A DNA stretch of 64,000 bases from contig NC_088714.1 in NCBI RefSeq assembly GCF_963576615.1, positions 41,324,072 to 41,388,071 on the forward strand. Direction: 5' to 3'. This DNA is from Watersipora subatra (taxonomy: Eukaryota; Bryozoa; Gymnolaemata; Cheilostomatida; Watersiporidae). The translations under genes were made by a program, and so were the position numbers. The number at the start of each line of letters is the position of its first letter. Within the stretch, counting starts at the first letter, position 1. Below are positions 12,101-22,894 of this stretch, in pieces. The notes beneath the pieces were generated by a model, which did not search any database, was not told the DNA's origin, and was given only the letters and a program-made list of their open reading frames with translations.

Positions 12101-12554
12101 TTAGAATGATAACTGTTGTTATGGGTCATAACATATTATTATATAAATATTCTAAAGTATATTTATGTATTATATAGGAGAGTCAAAGTATGAAGAAAGA
12201 GAAAGGGCAGGCTGGAGGAGCCCATCAACTATCAACTCAAGAGACGATATCAACTAACCAATGGTGCAGATGATGCCAGTATTACGGAGTGTGTGATGCT
12301 CATAATCTATATCAACTAACCAATGGTGCAGATTATGCCAGTATTACGGGGTGTGTGATGCTCATAATCTATATCAACTAACCAATGGTGCAGATGATGC
12401 CAGTATTACGGAGTGTGTGAGGCTCAGAGTCTATATCTAAGAGAGCATTATGCTCGATTTGACCTCCAGCTTTGTAGCTTGAATACTGCATCTGGTTCTG
12501 AATATAGTAGTCCCCTTCATGTTCCTGCTGCAGTGTGAATGTCCGCTTCAATTG
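575..12554 (-). CDS. PK: Pyruvate kinase gene (partial, eight exons, 3' end off window)
   Basis: Pyruvate kinase converts phosphoenolpyruvate and ADP to pyruvate and ATP, the last cytosolic step of glycolysis. Eight minus-strand exons were assembled: 12554-12383, 8658-8447, 6552-6366, 6260-6118, 5858-5731, 2160-2010, 981-793 and 705-575. Every junction has GT/AG ends and all phases agree (1, 0, 1, 0, 2, 0, 0, then 2 at the window end). Family motifs appear in order: [41 protein letters not shown]-like [23 protein letters not shown]-like KVENHEGVR, the signature [47 protein letters not shown] and the SGETAKG motif. From the proposed ATG (12491-12489) about 416 residues are present; the family usually has about 530, so roughly the last 115 (C-terminal domain) lie beyond base 1. 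No mutually exclusive exon pair like vertebrate M1/M2 was seen. No broken codons were seen. Confidence 0.95.
793..981 (-). CDS. PK: Pyruvate kinase exon g
   Basis: Acceptor TAG just above 981; donor GTAAGC after 793. Exactly 63 codons: [37 protein letters not shown] and [20 protein letters not shown]. The initial Met is internal to the protein, not a start codon. Confidence 0.96.
1560..1680 (-). repeat. Possible tRNA-derived SINE fragment
   Basis: On the minus strand GGGTTCGATGC at about 1676-1665 resembles a Pol III B box, and a further motif around 1620-1640 resembles one more weakly. It lies in the intron between pyruvate kinase exons f and g. No clear A box or poly-A tail; weak call. Confidence 0.25.
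2010..2160 (-). CDS. PK: Pyruvate kinase exon f (active-site signature)
   Basis: Acceptor CAG at 2163-2161; donor GTATCA after 2010. The 151 bases encode [19 protein letters not shown] and [20 protein letters not shown], ending at [16 protein letters not shown] is the catalytic signature. Confidence 0.96.
2255..2570 (+). repeat. Dispersed repeat, copy 1
   Basis: Closely similar over about 300 bases to 36466-36770. Shared landmarks are a T-run followed by GTGACATCATTTTATCG, AAAACAACACC, and ACGATCGTTTTCTACAAA followed by GATGGCGGC-like sequence. No coding or TIR structure recognised; an unclassified interspersed repeat in a pyruvate kinase intron. Confidence 0.7.
3083..3111. repeat. (TA)n microsatellite
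   Basis: Simple TA run just before the 28-bp minisatellite. Confidence 0.9.
3175..5722. repeat. 28-bp minisatellite, 91 unit lengths, in a pyruvate kinase intron
   Basis: The unit is CCTAATATACTGTTAGACTA plus CTACATAT. The array spans 2548 bases, exactly 91 x 28. Variants include AATAAACTG, GACGACTACATAACC, GTTATACTA and ACTTTTAGAC. A run of variants at about 3840-4260 recurs 672 bases (24 units) later at about 4512-4930, so a multi-unit block was duplicated recently. On the gene's sense strand each unit carries CTAAC and TTAG, resembling branch and acceptor signals. The array ends nine bases after exon e. Confidence 0.97.
5731..5858 (-). CDS. PK: Pyruvate kinase exon e
   Basis: Acceptor CAG at 5861-5859; donor GTATGT at 5730-5725. 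The 128 bases encode [19 protein letters not shown], then [27 protein letters not shown] carries the conserved lysine and glutamate of the catalytic metal site. The 28-bp minisatellite starts nine bases after the exon end. Confidence 0.95.
6118..6260 (-). CDS. PK: Pyruvate kinase exon d
   Basis: Acceptor TAG at 6263-6261; donor GTTGGT after 6118. The 143 bases encode [20 protein letters not shown], then [19 protein letters not shown] and [16 protein letters not shown] is a hallmark block of the family. Confidence 0.95.
6366..6552 (-). CDS. PK: Pyruvate kinase exon c (B domain)
   Basis: Acceptor CAG at 6555-6553; donor GTGAGA after 6366. The 187 bases encode [20 protein letters not shown] through IYVDDGL-like [16 protein letters not shown]. 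This is the mobile beta-barrel B domain that closes over the active site. Confidence 0.95.
6930..7270 (+). repeat. SINE-like sequence with duplicated tRNA-like head
   Basis: GTCAGGTGCGCCGATAGAGCAC near 6959 recurs with few changes near 7151 (GTCAGGTGTGCCAATAGAGC). The second copy is followed about 85 bases later by AATTCAAATCC, which resembles a Pol III B box. This suggests a tRNA-derived SINE with a partial second copy. No tail or target duplication was identified. Confidence 0.4.
8447..8658 (-). CDS. PK: Pyruvate kinase exon b
   Basis: Acceptor TTAG at 8662-8659 and donor GTAGGT at 8446-8441. The 212 bases encode [19 protein letters not shown], then [17 protein letters not shown] and [16 protein letters not shown]. 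These include the conserved R, N, S and H of the active-site region and the substrate-binding DTKGPEIR segment. A second GT (GTAAGA, 4 bases further on) fits the frame less well, because the next exon then reads out of frame. Confidence 0.95.
8872..8932. repeat. CA-rich microsatellite
   Basis: Imperfect (CA)n with CACACG and CATACA interruptions. Confidence 0.85.
9921..11666. mobile_element. hAT-family non-autonomous element with 8-bp TSD
   Basis: Terminal inverted repeats CAGGCCCGTATTCCCTGG (left) and the complement of CAGGCCTGTATTCCCTGG (right). Flanked by ATAGGGAG at 9913-9920 and 11667-11674, the 8-bp duplication typical of hAT elements. The paralogous Helitron copy at about 31290 lacks the insertion, giving an empty site. 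No transposase remains. Without the nested element (10480-11462) it is about 760 bp. Confidence 0.9.
10480..11462. mobile_element. Pogo/Tigger-like TIR element nested in the hAT, copy 1
   Basis: Ends CAGTGAAACTCGGATAACTC and the complement of CAGTGAAACATGGATAACTC, flanked by TA on both sides, as for Tc1/mariner/pogo elements. A second copy is at 37230-37976. Inside, a 221-bp segment is tandemly duplicated (about 10605-10825 and 10826-11046). No intact transposase; the superfamily is inferred from the TA duplication and termini. Confidence 0.82.
12247..12432. repeat. 62-bp tandem triplication of a pyruvate kinase exon end
   Basis: Three head-to-tail 62-bp units (12247-12308, 12309-12370, 12371-12432). 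The unit at 12371-12432 is the real end of exon a plus its donor. The two others keep the coding block for [10 protein letters not shown] and the GTTAGT donor with only one or two changes each. Use of either extra donor would read into TAG straight after the Gly codon, so only the first donor gives pyruvate kinase. Confidence 0.93.
12383..12554 (-). CDS. PK: Pyruvate kinase exon a (N-terminus; first coding exon seen)
   Basis: The reverse complement has acceptor TTTTATTTGTAG followed by 172 bases (57 codons plus one base) and donor GTTAGT. It encodes an N-terminal tail, then [21 protein letters not shown], which matches the start of animal pyruvate kinases. An in-frame ATG at 12491-12489 is a reasonable start, giving about 36 residues before the exon junction. 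The 21 in-frame codons upstream of it may be coding or leader, so the true start is uncertain. The last 62 bases including the donor are copied twice more downstream (12247-12370). Confidence 0.88.
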
Positions 12555-13984
12555 CTACAAATAAAATATTCCGATGCATGAGGATGTCAGAAGCCCATTT
12601 ACAAACAGAGGAAACAGGTTCCATTACGCCGTTGACGATTGCGAAGAATTCCGATGAGAAAATTTAATTGCGAGCAAACCTCTACATGCCATCTTTTAGA
12701 CATACAAAATTAAATTTCAGCAAAAAGTTATCCCAAAATATGACAGGATTTCCAACACATTACGCCCTAAATTAGTTAAAGCACTACAGCTAAAATACGC
12801 ACTGTACGCTAATATAAAACAAGCTAATAGAAATAAAAATAAAGTAAGGATTATGCAAAGTATTTTAATAAATTTAGTTTTAACTATATCTTATGTAAGT
12901 TGGAACAAGTTAAAACACTTATTCCTACCACTCACTCTACCAGCAAGCCAACGCATGTCTGAATCTACAATTCCGTTTACATGTCTTCAAGGTCAAGTAT
13001 TAATATAAATATTTTTTCATTGACTATTTTTTTAATAATTTAGTTTTTACATTTACTGTTTTGCAGAGGTTTTGTAGATACGTTCGTTTTGTTTCTATAT
13101 GTTATGAAGTTGTAAAGTAATTATCATTATTTTTAATGATATTTTAATTACACTTTGTATGCTTGGCTGTATCCATTAAAACACTAGCCTATTCAGAGGA
13201 AAACAGTTCCCCCACATAACCCAAGGAGAGATATCTCTACAAATACAATACTTCTGTAAGACTGTAAACTATACTTTACTACTCAAGGAAAGATCTCTAC
13301 AATTACAATACATACTTTTGTAATGCTGTAAACAATACTCCACCTAAATTTATGCAATTCAACCTAATGCAAATTAAGTTAAATCGCATCAACTTGCAAA
13401 CTTATGCAAAATATTTGCATAAGTTTGCAAATTTAATTTCACCTGCCAAAAATAGCATTGCTAAATAATAGATATATATATATATAGAAGAAATCTCTCC
13501 AGTACTTACTGGGTGGTGAGCCATTGCGATTCAGTAATACGGAGCCAAACTGTTTTATCTGCAAGTAAAGATGAGCAGAAAAATTATACTGTTCGAAAAG
13601 CTTCACCCTACCTTCACTCTAACACTAATCCACTGCAACAATTTTAACCCTTTTTTCCAAAAGTAATTGTAATTATGTTTCACAGAGTATGAGCTTCATG
13701 CAATCACCAACTCGAGAAAGCAGAAACTGTCAGACTGAATAGTAAAGCTCTTGCTACTTAGCAGTAGGGGTATGGAGAAAGAAAAATTAATGGGACATTA
13801 AATGATTTGGGCAATTGAAGTAATAGTAGATGAGAAGCGCATGGGTACGCAAACTTGTGCAGTCAAACATTATGACACGATCACCGAAATATAACTTTTT
13901 GGTTTTTAAGCAATGAGTAGATCCTAATTTCTGTTTGTCATAAAAGACAATGTTTGGAATACAATCTGTCATTTTGGGGAAACC
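12555..13984. other. Region upstream of pyruvate kinase exon a
   Basis: AT-rich sequence with no recognised exon. Any 5' non-coding exon and the promoter of pyruvate kinase would lie here or further right, but none could be identified. Confidence 0.4.
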
Positions 13985-14516
13985 CATTCCATTATGGCGC
14001 ACATGACTAACAAGACCCATTCCACTATGGCGCACACGACGAACAAGGCCTAGTCTATTATGGCGCACACGACTAACAAGACCTAGTTCGTTATGGCGCA
14101 CACGACAAACAAGACCTAGTCCATTATGGCGCACATGACTAACAAGACCTAGTCCATTATGGCACACATGACAAACAAGACCTAGTCCATTATGGCGCAC
14201 ACGACTAACAAGACCTAGTCCATTATGGCGCACACGACTAACAAGACCTAGTCCATTATGGCGCACACGACTAACAAGACCTAGTCCATTATGGCACACA
14301 CGACAAACAAGACCTAGTCCATTATGGCACACACGACTAACAAGACCTAGTCCATTACGGCGCACACGACTAACAAGACCTAGTCCATTATGGCGCACAC
14401 GGCTAACAAGACCTAGTCAACTATGGCGCACACGACGAACAAGACCTGGTCCATTATGGCGCACACGACTAACAAGACCTAGTCCATTATGGGGCACACG
14501 GCTAACAAGACCTAGT
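13985..14516. repeat. 33-bp minisatellite, about 16 copies
   Basis: The unit is TGGCGCACACGACTAACAAG plus ACCTAGTCCATTA. Because 33 is divisible by 3, the minus strand stays open and encodes an 11-residue repeat (RHNGLGLVSRV) running to 13787. Copies vary by synonymous and non-synonymous changes alike and there is no clear gene context, so it is treated as a repeat rather than a protein. Confidence 0.93.
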
Positions 14517-17500
14517 GTACTCTACTTCTCAGAGTAGCTGAAAATGCACAATCAAATGATGACTAAATGAAGAATGCCAAGTTTCGTTTGAAAGTCAACA
14601 TAATTCCATTGTATTTGTTTTTGCAAATAAAATTTATTTTGCATAGACGAAATAAGGAATCCATCGCTAATACCATTGTTTTTATCATGAAAGACAAGGG
14701 CTTTGATGCTTAAAGTTAAACAAAACTCTCTACCTTGTTTACCATCACCTGCATTGGCTGCATTTATTTGTCACTGAAATATAAAAGCTAAAAAAATTTT
14801 CTTTTATATATATGTAACTTTTTATTTGCTTTTATCATGTATTGGTAAGGTAAATACAAATATTTATTATTTACAAACATGCTTATTTTCATAACAATAA
14901 TTTTCACGTATAAAAAAAAACAATGTTTTGCAGTCCTGCTTTGCTACCAGATATGCTTGAAAAATGGCATAACTCATTGCTGCTAAGCAAGTAGATGACA
15001 ATATGAGTTGGTAGTTCGGTCAAAAGTTTGAGTGATAAAGCTTTAGTTATGATGCCAATAAATCAATATGCGTCTCTAAATAATCTATAAATCAATATAC
15101 TTTATCTTTTAAGCCATTAATTGCCTTGCTTAAAGCACATGCGCTTTAGTTAAGGCAATAAATTGCTCGAGATAAAGTAATTAGAAAACTGGTGAAAAAC
15201 GCAAATTTATATGTGAGAAATGTCACCCAAGATATTGAAGTCTTGTAAAACAGCAATTAAACACAACTTCAAGAGCGGAAAGTGATAGAGGCATTTGAAG
15301 AGAGAATAATACTGAGGTTGCCAGGGTAACAGAAAAAAGACATGATGGGCAGTGCTTTAATATTATCATTTAAAAAGACAGTGTTTGTCAAGGGATAGCC
15401 TTAGAGACAGAAGAAACTATAAAAATGATGAAGATGAAAGCAACGCTCATAGATATGGTGCAAGAAGTACAGTCCAGAGTCAGATACACATGCAAATTCT
15501 GTGGTCATGAGATGAGGAAATGTTCCAGCTATTAAATAGTTCTTGTAAAAGGAGTGAGGCTATGTATTCTGGAAACATAAACACCAAGATGTGAAGTTGA
15601 GAGAAGGCGATAACTACAGTATAACAGACACAGAAGACAAAGATATTAGAAACAAAAACAGTTATGGTAGCCACGAAGGCAGTAGAGTAGTAAACAACCA
15701 TATGGATAAGTACAGAACTAGGAGCTGCCCTAGTGATAAGAGAAAAGTTTAGCAGATCTCCAACTACAGTATGAACTAGAAGCACCACCAATGAAAAAAA
15801 GAAAAATTCCTAGAGTATGCAATATAGCTGAATAGATGAAAGGTGCAGTTACCTAGCAAAAAGATAATGTATTTCAAGACACAAAAACCATGATAACGAA
15901 AACAGCAGTCATGGTAAAATTGGTGGTAGTGGCTGAAAAGAAGGCCACTTATTTTAGTGGAAGCTTCTGGCAAAAAAATACTGGCCAGAGATGGCCTTGA
16001 AAGAATAATTAATAGGATTAAAAATACTGGCCAAAGGTGGCCTTGAAAGAATAATTAATAGGATTAAAAATGAGAAAAATATGTTGAAAGGTTTGAACCA
16101 AATATGAAAATGCTGAGGGTTGAAAAGATTGAGCAAATTGAGGCATTTATGGTGGCTATTGAGCTGCTGGCGGAGGAGCAGAAAAGGATTTCAGTGAGCA
16201 AAGCAGTTGTCACACAGCCAACAATTTGAAGTTTTATTTGAAGTGAGCAAATTTCAGTGGAAGCAACTGAAGTGTATTGACAGTAGCTAAACGAGTAAGA
16301 ATGAGCTCAAAAATGAGCTCCATTACAGTTATTTCCAGTTTTATGGCAGGGTGACTCCATGTGCCACATTCTGCATCACAAATGTATTGTTCGTTTGCGG
16401 TAAAACAAAACAAATATATAAAACAAAAATATACAAAACAATAAAGCACTATATATATAAATATTGCAATCACTAATAATATGCAGTTCAATGAAATGAG
16501 AGAAAACCAAATGACAAACATTGTTTTTTTGTACAATATTATGCATCAGTTACTTCTGCTGCTTTTCGCAACTACAACCTCCGCTTAAACATTACTCTGT
16601 CAGTTCTTAGATGGAGATTAGTATAAGCACATGTTAGTCTGCATCTACACCGGAACCCAAGTTTGCAGCAACGTCTCCTCATAGTTGAGTGTGGCACTGG
16701 AAATGCTTTCCCACAGTATGCATGTCACATCTGCACACCCTAATGAGTGCAAAATAAAGACAAATGAGCCAGAAGTTGTGGTTGAAGAGTCAGCATTTAT
16801 CAACTTCTTAGCTATGCGGCGATGGAAGCATTGGCGACAATGGTCATGTTCTGGCAACAAGGAGAGTAGGCAGGTCAGTGATTTGCTGCTACATCTGGAC
16901 TCCAACCCTCTCACATATTAGGAGGGCAGTCCTTGAAAACGAGTTGAAAGTAAACAAAACATATTTCTACCACATCTGAGTGAGAAGTTTGAGAAAATTC
17001 TGGTTAGATTACTGGTAAGTAGCTCTAGGTCAATTATGAACATAATTGAGCTTCTTGGCAGGCCTTGGATCGCCCAAAACATATAGCAAAAGCGTATATT
17101 GTATGATGAGCGTTGTTAAGGCTAAGTCAAGCTCGTGTTTCATATAACAGCTGCAGAAAGTCCTGCAAATCAAAGAGCGTCAACAATTTACACACATTTA
17201 GCACAATGCTTCAGAAGAAACAACGAACTGGACAAAATAAAATGTTCCCCTCCTTGTACAACAGCCATTACGACCAAAAGATTTCTTTAACTGATTTATA
17301 CATGGAAGATAGATCAAAGCGTGCTAACAGTGTATGCGTAAGCTCTATCCGAATTTTAAGTTCACCTAACAGATATCGGCATGTTCACCAGTGTTATACT
17401 TCACAGCCCAAATAAAAAGATCGCAAACGACATCAAAAATAGCGCAAGTAGCCAGCTTAAACGATTGGGAAAAACGCAATAGTTTTGAAAAGAGCTTTGA

Positions 17501-20278
17501 TATGCTGAATATGCTATTTTAAAAGCATATAAATGCTTGCTATGAGCGTGGCCTATAAAATAGTATTTTACAGTGTTTTCGTTGCACGCGCTCGCGTTCG
17601 GCGTTTAATCCTATGTTTGCCAATCGGCTGATCCTTACCACAAGGCGATAGCAGCAACTCTCTCCGTTAAATAGTTGAGCAACTTTGCGAGCCGGTTAGA
17701 GCTCGAAGTCTAGCCTTCGCGATGCTAGAAATGTAATAATATACCAGATTAACTAGCCGCTACCAACTGTCTCACGGAAAGGAAATTAGCAAAGTTCAGG
17801 CAATGTCTTATTTGAGCGACCACAGGCTTCAGTGTTTTGCAGCGCTACGACCTTTAAAAAAGAGAACAACTCCCATTATCGCAATAACGTTGTTTATGAC
17901 ACGTGATATTGTGACAGAGTTATAAACAATACTGTGAGATATTACATTACTTATGCATAACATCACATTACAACAACTTCTCATTTAAATCAGCATAAAT
18001 TTGGGTTAGTTCCAGACATAGCTTGCACAGATGTTTGTAGGCCATTACATTCATCGTGTTGCTTGGTGAAACACATTGTCTTGTGAAATTTTCCTGCTAT
18101 GTAGTTACGAGATTTTAGGTTATCACATAGACCTATTAACTATAAGTATACATGTAGTTAATAAGTCTATCGTGATTTACATAGACCTATTAACTATAAG
18201 TATAGTTAATAGGTCTATGGTTATCGAGTACTGTGGAGTTATGAGACCATCACCACATGCTAAGCAGGTCTATCTGCTGTCGTTATATGTTTAGCTGGAT
18301 TATATAAAATGTTGGCGTTCACTCATGTAATAGCTAACTTGCTTATATAAATCTGTGGTTGGGGTTTAGATTACGAAAAAGCTTTCACTTGGCTTAGTTG
18401 TGCATTAGGGTTCCGACCATTACAGGAAAAACAAAACTGCTCATTGATAAGTACTCACTGACGCCTAGATGTAAAATGCATTGCAGTTGAAGTAGACTCT
18501 TGCCTAAATATCTATGTAGCTGCATTAGTAAGTTACTAATAACAGTTATACCACATACTATCTGGTATAACTGTTATATCACATACTATGTGGCATAACT
18601 GGATTATGAAATTTTACTAATGCACAGTACGCAGTATACATGCAATGAGACTATGTTCTAATGCATAGTGAGCAGTATTGGTGCAGGGGCAGTATTGCCT
18701 ACTGCCCAGTGAGCAGTGTTGAGTGCAGGAGGAGGGTTACTAGTGTGCACTTCGCAGTGCTAGATGCAGTAGGAACTTAGCCTTACATTGTACATATACG
18801 TATGCACAGCACATTTTCGTAAAAACTCATCATAGAATCAAGTATTGAATACACTTTGACACAAGCACAACACGATTGCGAGATGTAAATGCTGTTCGAA
18901 TTTGAGTTTGAATGAACAAACAAATTGATCACGATTGAATGACAATATCAAGTTGAAATAAAAATCTATTATGGTTTTGAAATATAATGTTAATAAAAAT
19001 ACATTACCAAGACCCTAGTTTCATTGATCGAAATGGTGATAATGCCTGGCTCGCTATTTTGAGATGACATGGGAATTTGAGCACAAGTTGATGAGCTTGC
19101 TGAACACGGAATCTGACAATTTTGTAGAATGCGGCACAGATGTTTGGAAAGTCAGCAGTGTCAGCCGATCCACAGTATGAACTTCATACCGATGTGCTGT
19201 TGTGACAAACATGCAGTTTCAAGTTTGGAAGAATGCGCATTCGCAGTAGCATGAACTGTCGGGCTTCAGGTAACGCAGCATGGAAGTAAGTTTGCAGTAT
19301 ATCATGGTGGGCAGTTTGCAATAGGAATGCGGTAGCCATAGCCGTAGCTGTATACTGCTCCTTAAAAAATTGTAATGCACTGCGAAATTGCTGCAAACCC
19401 CCTTGCTATGACGCAATACAGTTCTGATGGACAACAACCCTGTTATGTATTAACCATTACAATTAGTTCAAAGACTCCAAGCAGCTCTTTTGAAAGCACC
19501 GCATTGTGTTTGGGGATTTGCTCACTTGTTGTATTGCGACCTGTAACAAGCTTTTTTATTTCGGTCTTGTAGTGAAACACTCTTGATGACACATCAAATG
19601 TGCTGTCATTTGTTCATATAATGCCAGTTCTCTTGGCTTCTCTGTGTTTACACAACTTTTAGTGCAGTTTCACCATTTTTAACACTTCTTTTTCCTTTTT
19701 TCATCATAATTTATGATTAGCCTCAATAATCTCTTACATCAAAAGGAAACCTGGATAAGCTGTTCTAATCCGCTCCTCAAAACCTCTTCATCATCCTTAC
19801 TGTTGACCCTTGGATGACCCTTGAAACTTCACCTTGTTTACATATAGAAAGCTTGAAAATTTGTTCTGCTATATTCAATATTTAATTGACTTAGCATTTG
19901 TGAATTATCTTTGAGCCATGATAATCGTGTATTTAAAAGAAACAAACCCTTTACAATTGAGTCGAGTGATACAGTAGATCATTACTTCATGACGGTTGCA
20001 ACACGCGATGCTTTGTGGTTACGATGCACCCCATAAGAAATTTAAACTAACATTACAATGTCTTTCCGTTTTACATTGCTTAGCATTGTATGAAACTTAA
20101 CCAAGCGCCACTTAATTTTAAAGTCACGCCATTTTGGTCGTGTTTGGCCTTTATTTCTCTCATGAGTTTTATCATTTCTGTGAACTTTTTCCTTCATTAA
20201 TGCTCCAAAACATAAGCTAGGTTCTTCTGATGGTATCGAAAAGATTGGTATGGTTCATCAAAGAAAATAAAGGCCACC
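14517..20278. other. Long AT-rich region without a recognised gene
   Basis: No open frame here looks like a known protein. Small structures seen: an imperfect inverted repeat at 15121-15160 (TTGCCTTGCTTAAAGC arm), a 46-bp direct duplication at 15979-16070, two hairpins at 18126-18219, a 13-bp inverted repeat at 18541-18577 (AACAGTTATACCA) and degenerate GCAGTGAGCAGT-like repeats at 18600-18780. Confidence 0.5.
18126..18219. repeat. Pair of adjacent related hairpins
   Basis: 18180-18219 is a perfect hairpin with 17-bp arms (CATAGACCTATTAACTA) and a 6-base loop. 18126-18170 is a related imperfect one with the same left arm. The two are direct repeats of each other as well as inverted repeats internally. 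Confidence 0.85.
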
Positions 20279-20467
20279 ATGAAAGTGGAATTAGAAATTA
20301 TCAAGCGATCTAAAAATGGTGAAACTGCAACAAACATTGGCTAGTTGACTGGCCTTAGTCGTTCTACAATGGCTACTATCCTTATGGATCAAGAGCGCAT
20401 AGTTGAACATGTAGAAGGATCTGCTTCAATGAAAGCAGCAGAGATAACCAAGCGGCGTAGCGGTTTA
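20279..20467 (+). pseudogene. Tigger/pogo-type transposase N-terminus (relic)
   Basis: The frame from ATG at 20279 reads MKVELEIIKRSKNGETATNI, a stop (TAG 20342-20344), then LTGLSRSTMATILMDQERI and VEHVEGSASMKAAEITKRRS. This matches the CENP-B/Tigger helix-turn-helix region, where an LxIIKxxxxGE helix, an LSxSTVxTIL recognition helix and the KGSASLKAxxxTK segment are typical. No DDE domain follows. It is a fragment of a once autonomous pogo-like element, broken by the internal stop. It could be related to the TIR elements at 10480 and 37230, but that link is not shown. Confidence 0.8.
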
Positions 20468-21117
20468 ATCATTAAAATAAAAAATTGTTAGTGTTGAGGT
20501 TAGAGGATCAAAATCAACATGGTATACCAGTGATGTGTAGGTTCCTCCAATGTCTGTCTCACTTCTAATAAACTCTAACTCACCTGCACCAGTTACTTTA
20601 GCAACTTCTTCTCTCCAATAAACTTGCCTCTCTATCCCTAGAAACATCCCTTACAGTGCGCAAGCTAACCATATAGGAGTAAGGTAAGAAATGGTTCTTT
20701 TTTTTAATAATATATACTTCAATTGATGTGGTAAGGAGTTGTTTTCTTTCAGCTACCCTATTACTCTGCTATGTCATTTGATGCATTTTATTATAATACT
20801 ATACAATACTTTACATTAAAGGGCGTATAGAGTACTTTAATTATGGTATTCCGACTTAAACTGAGATTCGACTTACTACGCAGTGTAAGAATGGATCAAT
20901 GACGTACATGTTGATTGAGGACCACCAATGTATCATACAATGATCAGTCAGAGATGAGACTGTCAGCAGTGATGAAATTAATAATGCACAACCATTATGA
21001 TGTGCAGACAAACATATTGTGATTAAGTAAACTTATTACGATTACATATTTCTATGTACATACATATTTAGAAATGATCTACACATGATAGTAAGATTTA
21101 TTTGTAGTTGTCTGCTA

Positions 21118-22320
21118 CCCTAGGACACTTATGTATTCGCGGCATCTAACTTTCGCATTTTCGCTGCAGCATACTCTCGCGAAAATTTCATGAGCGAAAC
21201 TAAACTATCATAACGAACAAGCGAAAACGCGAAATTAAATGGCTTTGTTCATTGATATTCACAATAAAATCGTCATATCAGAAATGCAGGCAAGTTTCGT
21301 GTGTGGTTGGCTCATTGGGTAATTTTTGCTAAACTCATTATAGCTAATACACCGACTGAGCAGCATGGCCAAACAAATTAAGATAATAAGTTTTTTTGGA
21401 AAAGCCTAGACAAATTAGGAAGATGATGATATTAGTTTAGTCATTAAATTTGTAACTGATGAGGATGACAGTCTAATAGGGAAAGTCATAAAATTGAATA
21501 ATAATTATTGTGGTGATGAATTTTATTACCAACCCGAAGCAATAACAACCTGGAGCCATGGCCACCGCGTGTTATAAATACTTGAATTCTAATATCGGTA
21601 CCACATAGGTCACTGCGTCAGGAACCTTGATGTCATTGATAGTCCAGGAAACAAATGGCAGCAAGCTATCAAATTGCATTATTGATATCGCCTACACATT
21701 TCTACCTGTGGTTCACAAATAAAAACTACCGTTCTTTTCGGACTATTAGCCGCTACTTTTTTCTGATGATTTGAGCTATGCGGCTTATATAAGGGTGCGG
21801 CTAATCTGTGGCTTTTTCTTTAACCGCTAGGGCGCACTAGCGGGAATCTCCAATTAGTGGCTTCTAGCGGTGAAAGAAAATACGAAACAATGCCTCACGG
21901 TACTGTCCCATTAGGCATTAAGTTAAAAAGCGTCGGATAATACGAAACGGTGCCGTTCTCGACTGTTCCGTTTTAAACAGGAAAGTTGCTGCCACGTTAA
22001 AAAGCATAGTCTTTAGTTCTGCGGCCTATTCAAAGGTGCGGCTTATGTATTGTTTTATTATCGTTTATTGAAAAATAAAGCAAATGCAGCTTATATAGAG
22101 GTGCGTTTTATAGTCTGAAAAGTACTGTAGTCCCAAATTGAAACATATTTCGTACCAGTGAACTGGACCTGAGGAATCTAATGATGTTTGTTCCACTGCA
22201 TTTATTTTCACATCACTATATTTTCGCACTCATCAGAGCTGCGAAATTAAGTTGCAGCGAAATTTTACTCTGTATGCTACTCACGAAACTAAATACTAGC
22301 GAAATATAAGTGTCCTAGGG
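21118..22320. mobile_element. TIR element with TA target duplication
   Basis: Ends TA|CCCTAGGACACTTATGTATT and the inverted CCCTAGGACACTTATATTTC followed by TA. The subterminal parts are rich in TTTCGC/GCGAAA repeats in inverted orientation. No transposase seen; probably a non-autonomous Tc1/mariner-like or related element. A second TIR element is nested inside. Confidence 0.8.
21726..22130. mobile_element. Nested TIR element
   Basis: Left end CTACCGTTCTTTTCGGACTA and right end inverted CTACAGTACTTTTCAGACTA, with GCGGCTTATATA-type subterminal repeats on both sides. About 405 bp. No clear target duplication, no coding sequence. Confidence 0.72.
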
Positions 22321-22894
22321 TAATACATATTAGTCATAATAGGCGTGCGCAAAAACACACAACTCCCAATTCATGATTAACAGCTACAGGCATAGATACA
22401 GTTTACTATATCTATGGCTACAGGCAAATATCATACACACTTGTTGCTGTGAATGCTCTTAAATTCATGTTTGATTGGTTGGCTATCATGGATTACTTCT
22501 TATAACTTCATTTATCTGCTATTGGCACTCTCATTAAGTACGATTTTTATGTCAGCTGTTAGGTCTTGATTATGTAATTGAATTTTTCTGTAAGTTGCAT
22601 GTGGAATCAGATATTGACCCAACAAATTAAACTAATTGGTTGGTACACTGCATTTAATTGCTGTCTATTCAATGCTTAGAGTTGGTAGCATTGTAGCCAA
22701 GTTTTGATAAAATATCATAAAAACCCATAAAGTTGTTACTCCCATTCATATACTAGAACTTTGATCTATAAATAGACATCTAAATTAAAATAAATTAAAA
22801 ATTTTAAATACATCTGATTCACAAGCTATATCAGAACTTTGACCTAGTTTACTAAACTGAACATCTCAGTTAGAAATTACCAGCAAATGTCTTG

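Larger units (their letters stand above)
9179..12130 (+). mobile_element. Helitron-like element, copy 1 (split by a hAT insertion)
   Basis: Begins A|TCTACCTAACTATATAAATC, the TC start expected of Helitrons, and is homologous through most of its length to the minus-strand copy at 32000-30748. The homologous parts are about 9240-9920 and 11667-12130; between them sits a hAT element with an 8-bp target duplication. Neither copy encodes RepHel, so the family is non-autonomous. The 3' CTAG end is not preserved in this copy, so the right limit is where similarity fades. It lies inside the first pyruvate kinase intron. Confidence 0.75.

Noticed and set aside
16645-16921. Open frames on both strands over the same bases
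   Set aside because: Mutual shadows with no recognised domain on either strand.
20465-20647. 60-residue minus-strand open frame next to the Tigger relic
   Set aside because: No recognised similarity, no convincing splice context and typical chance length.
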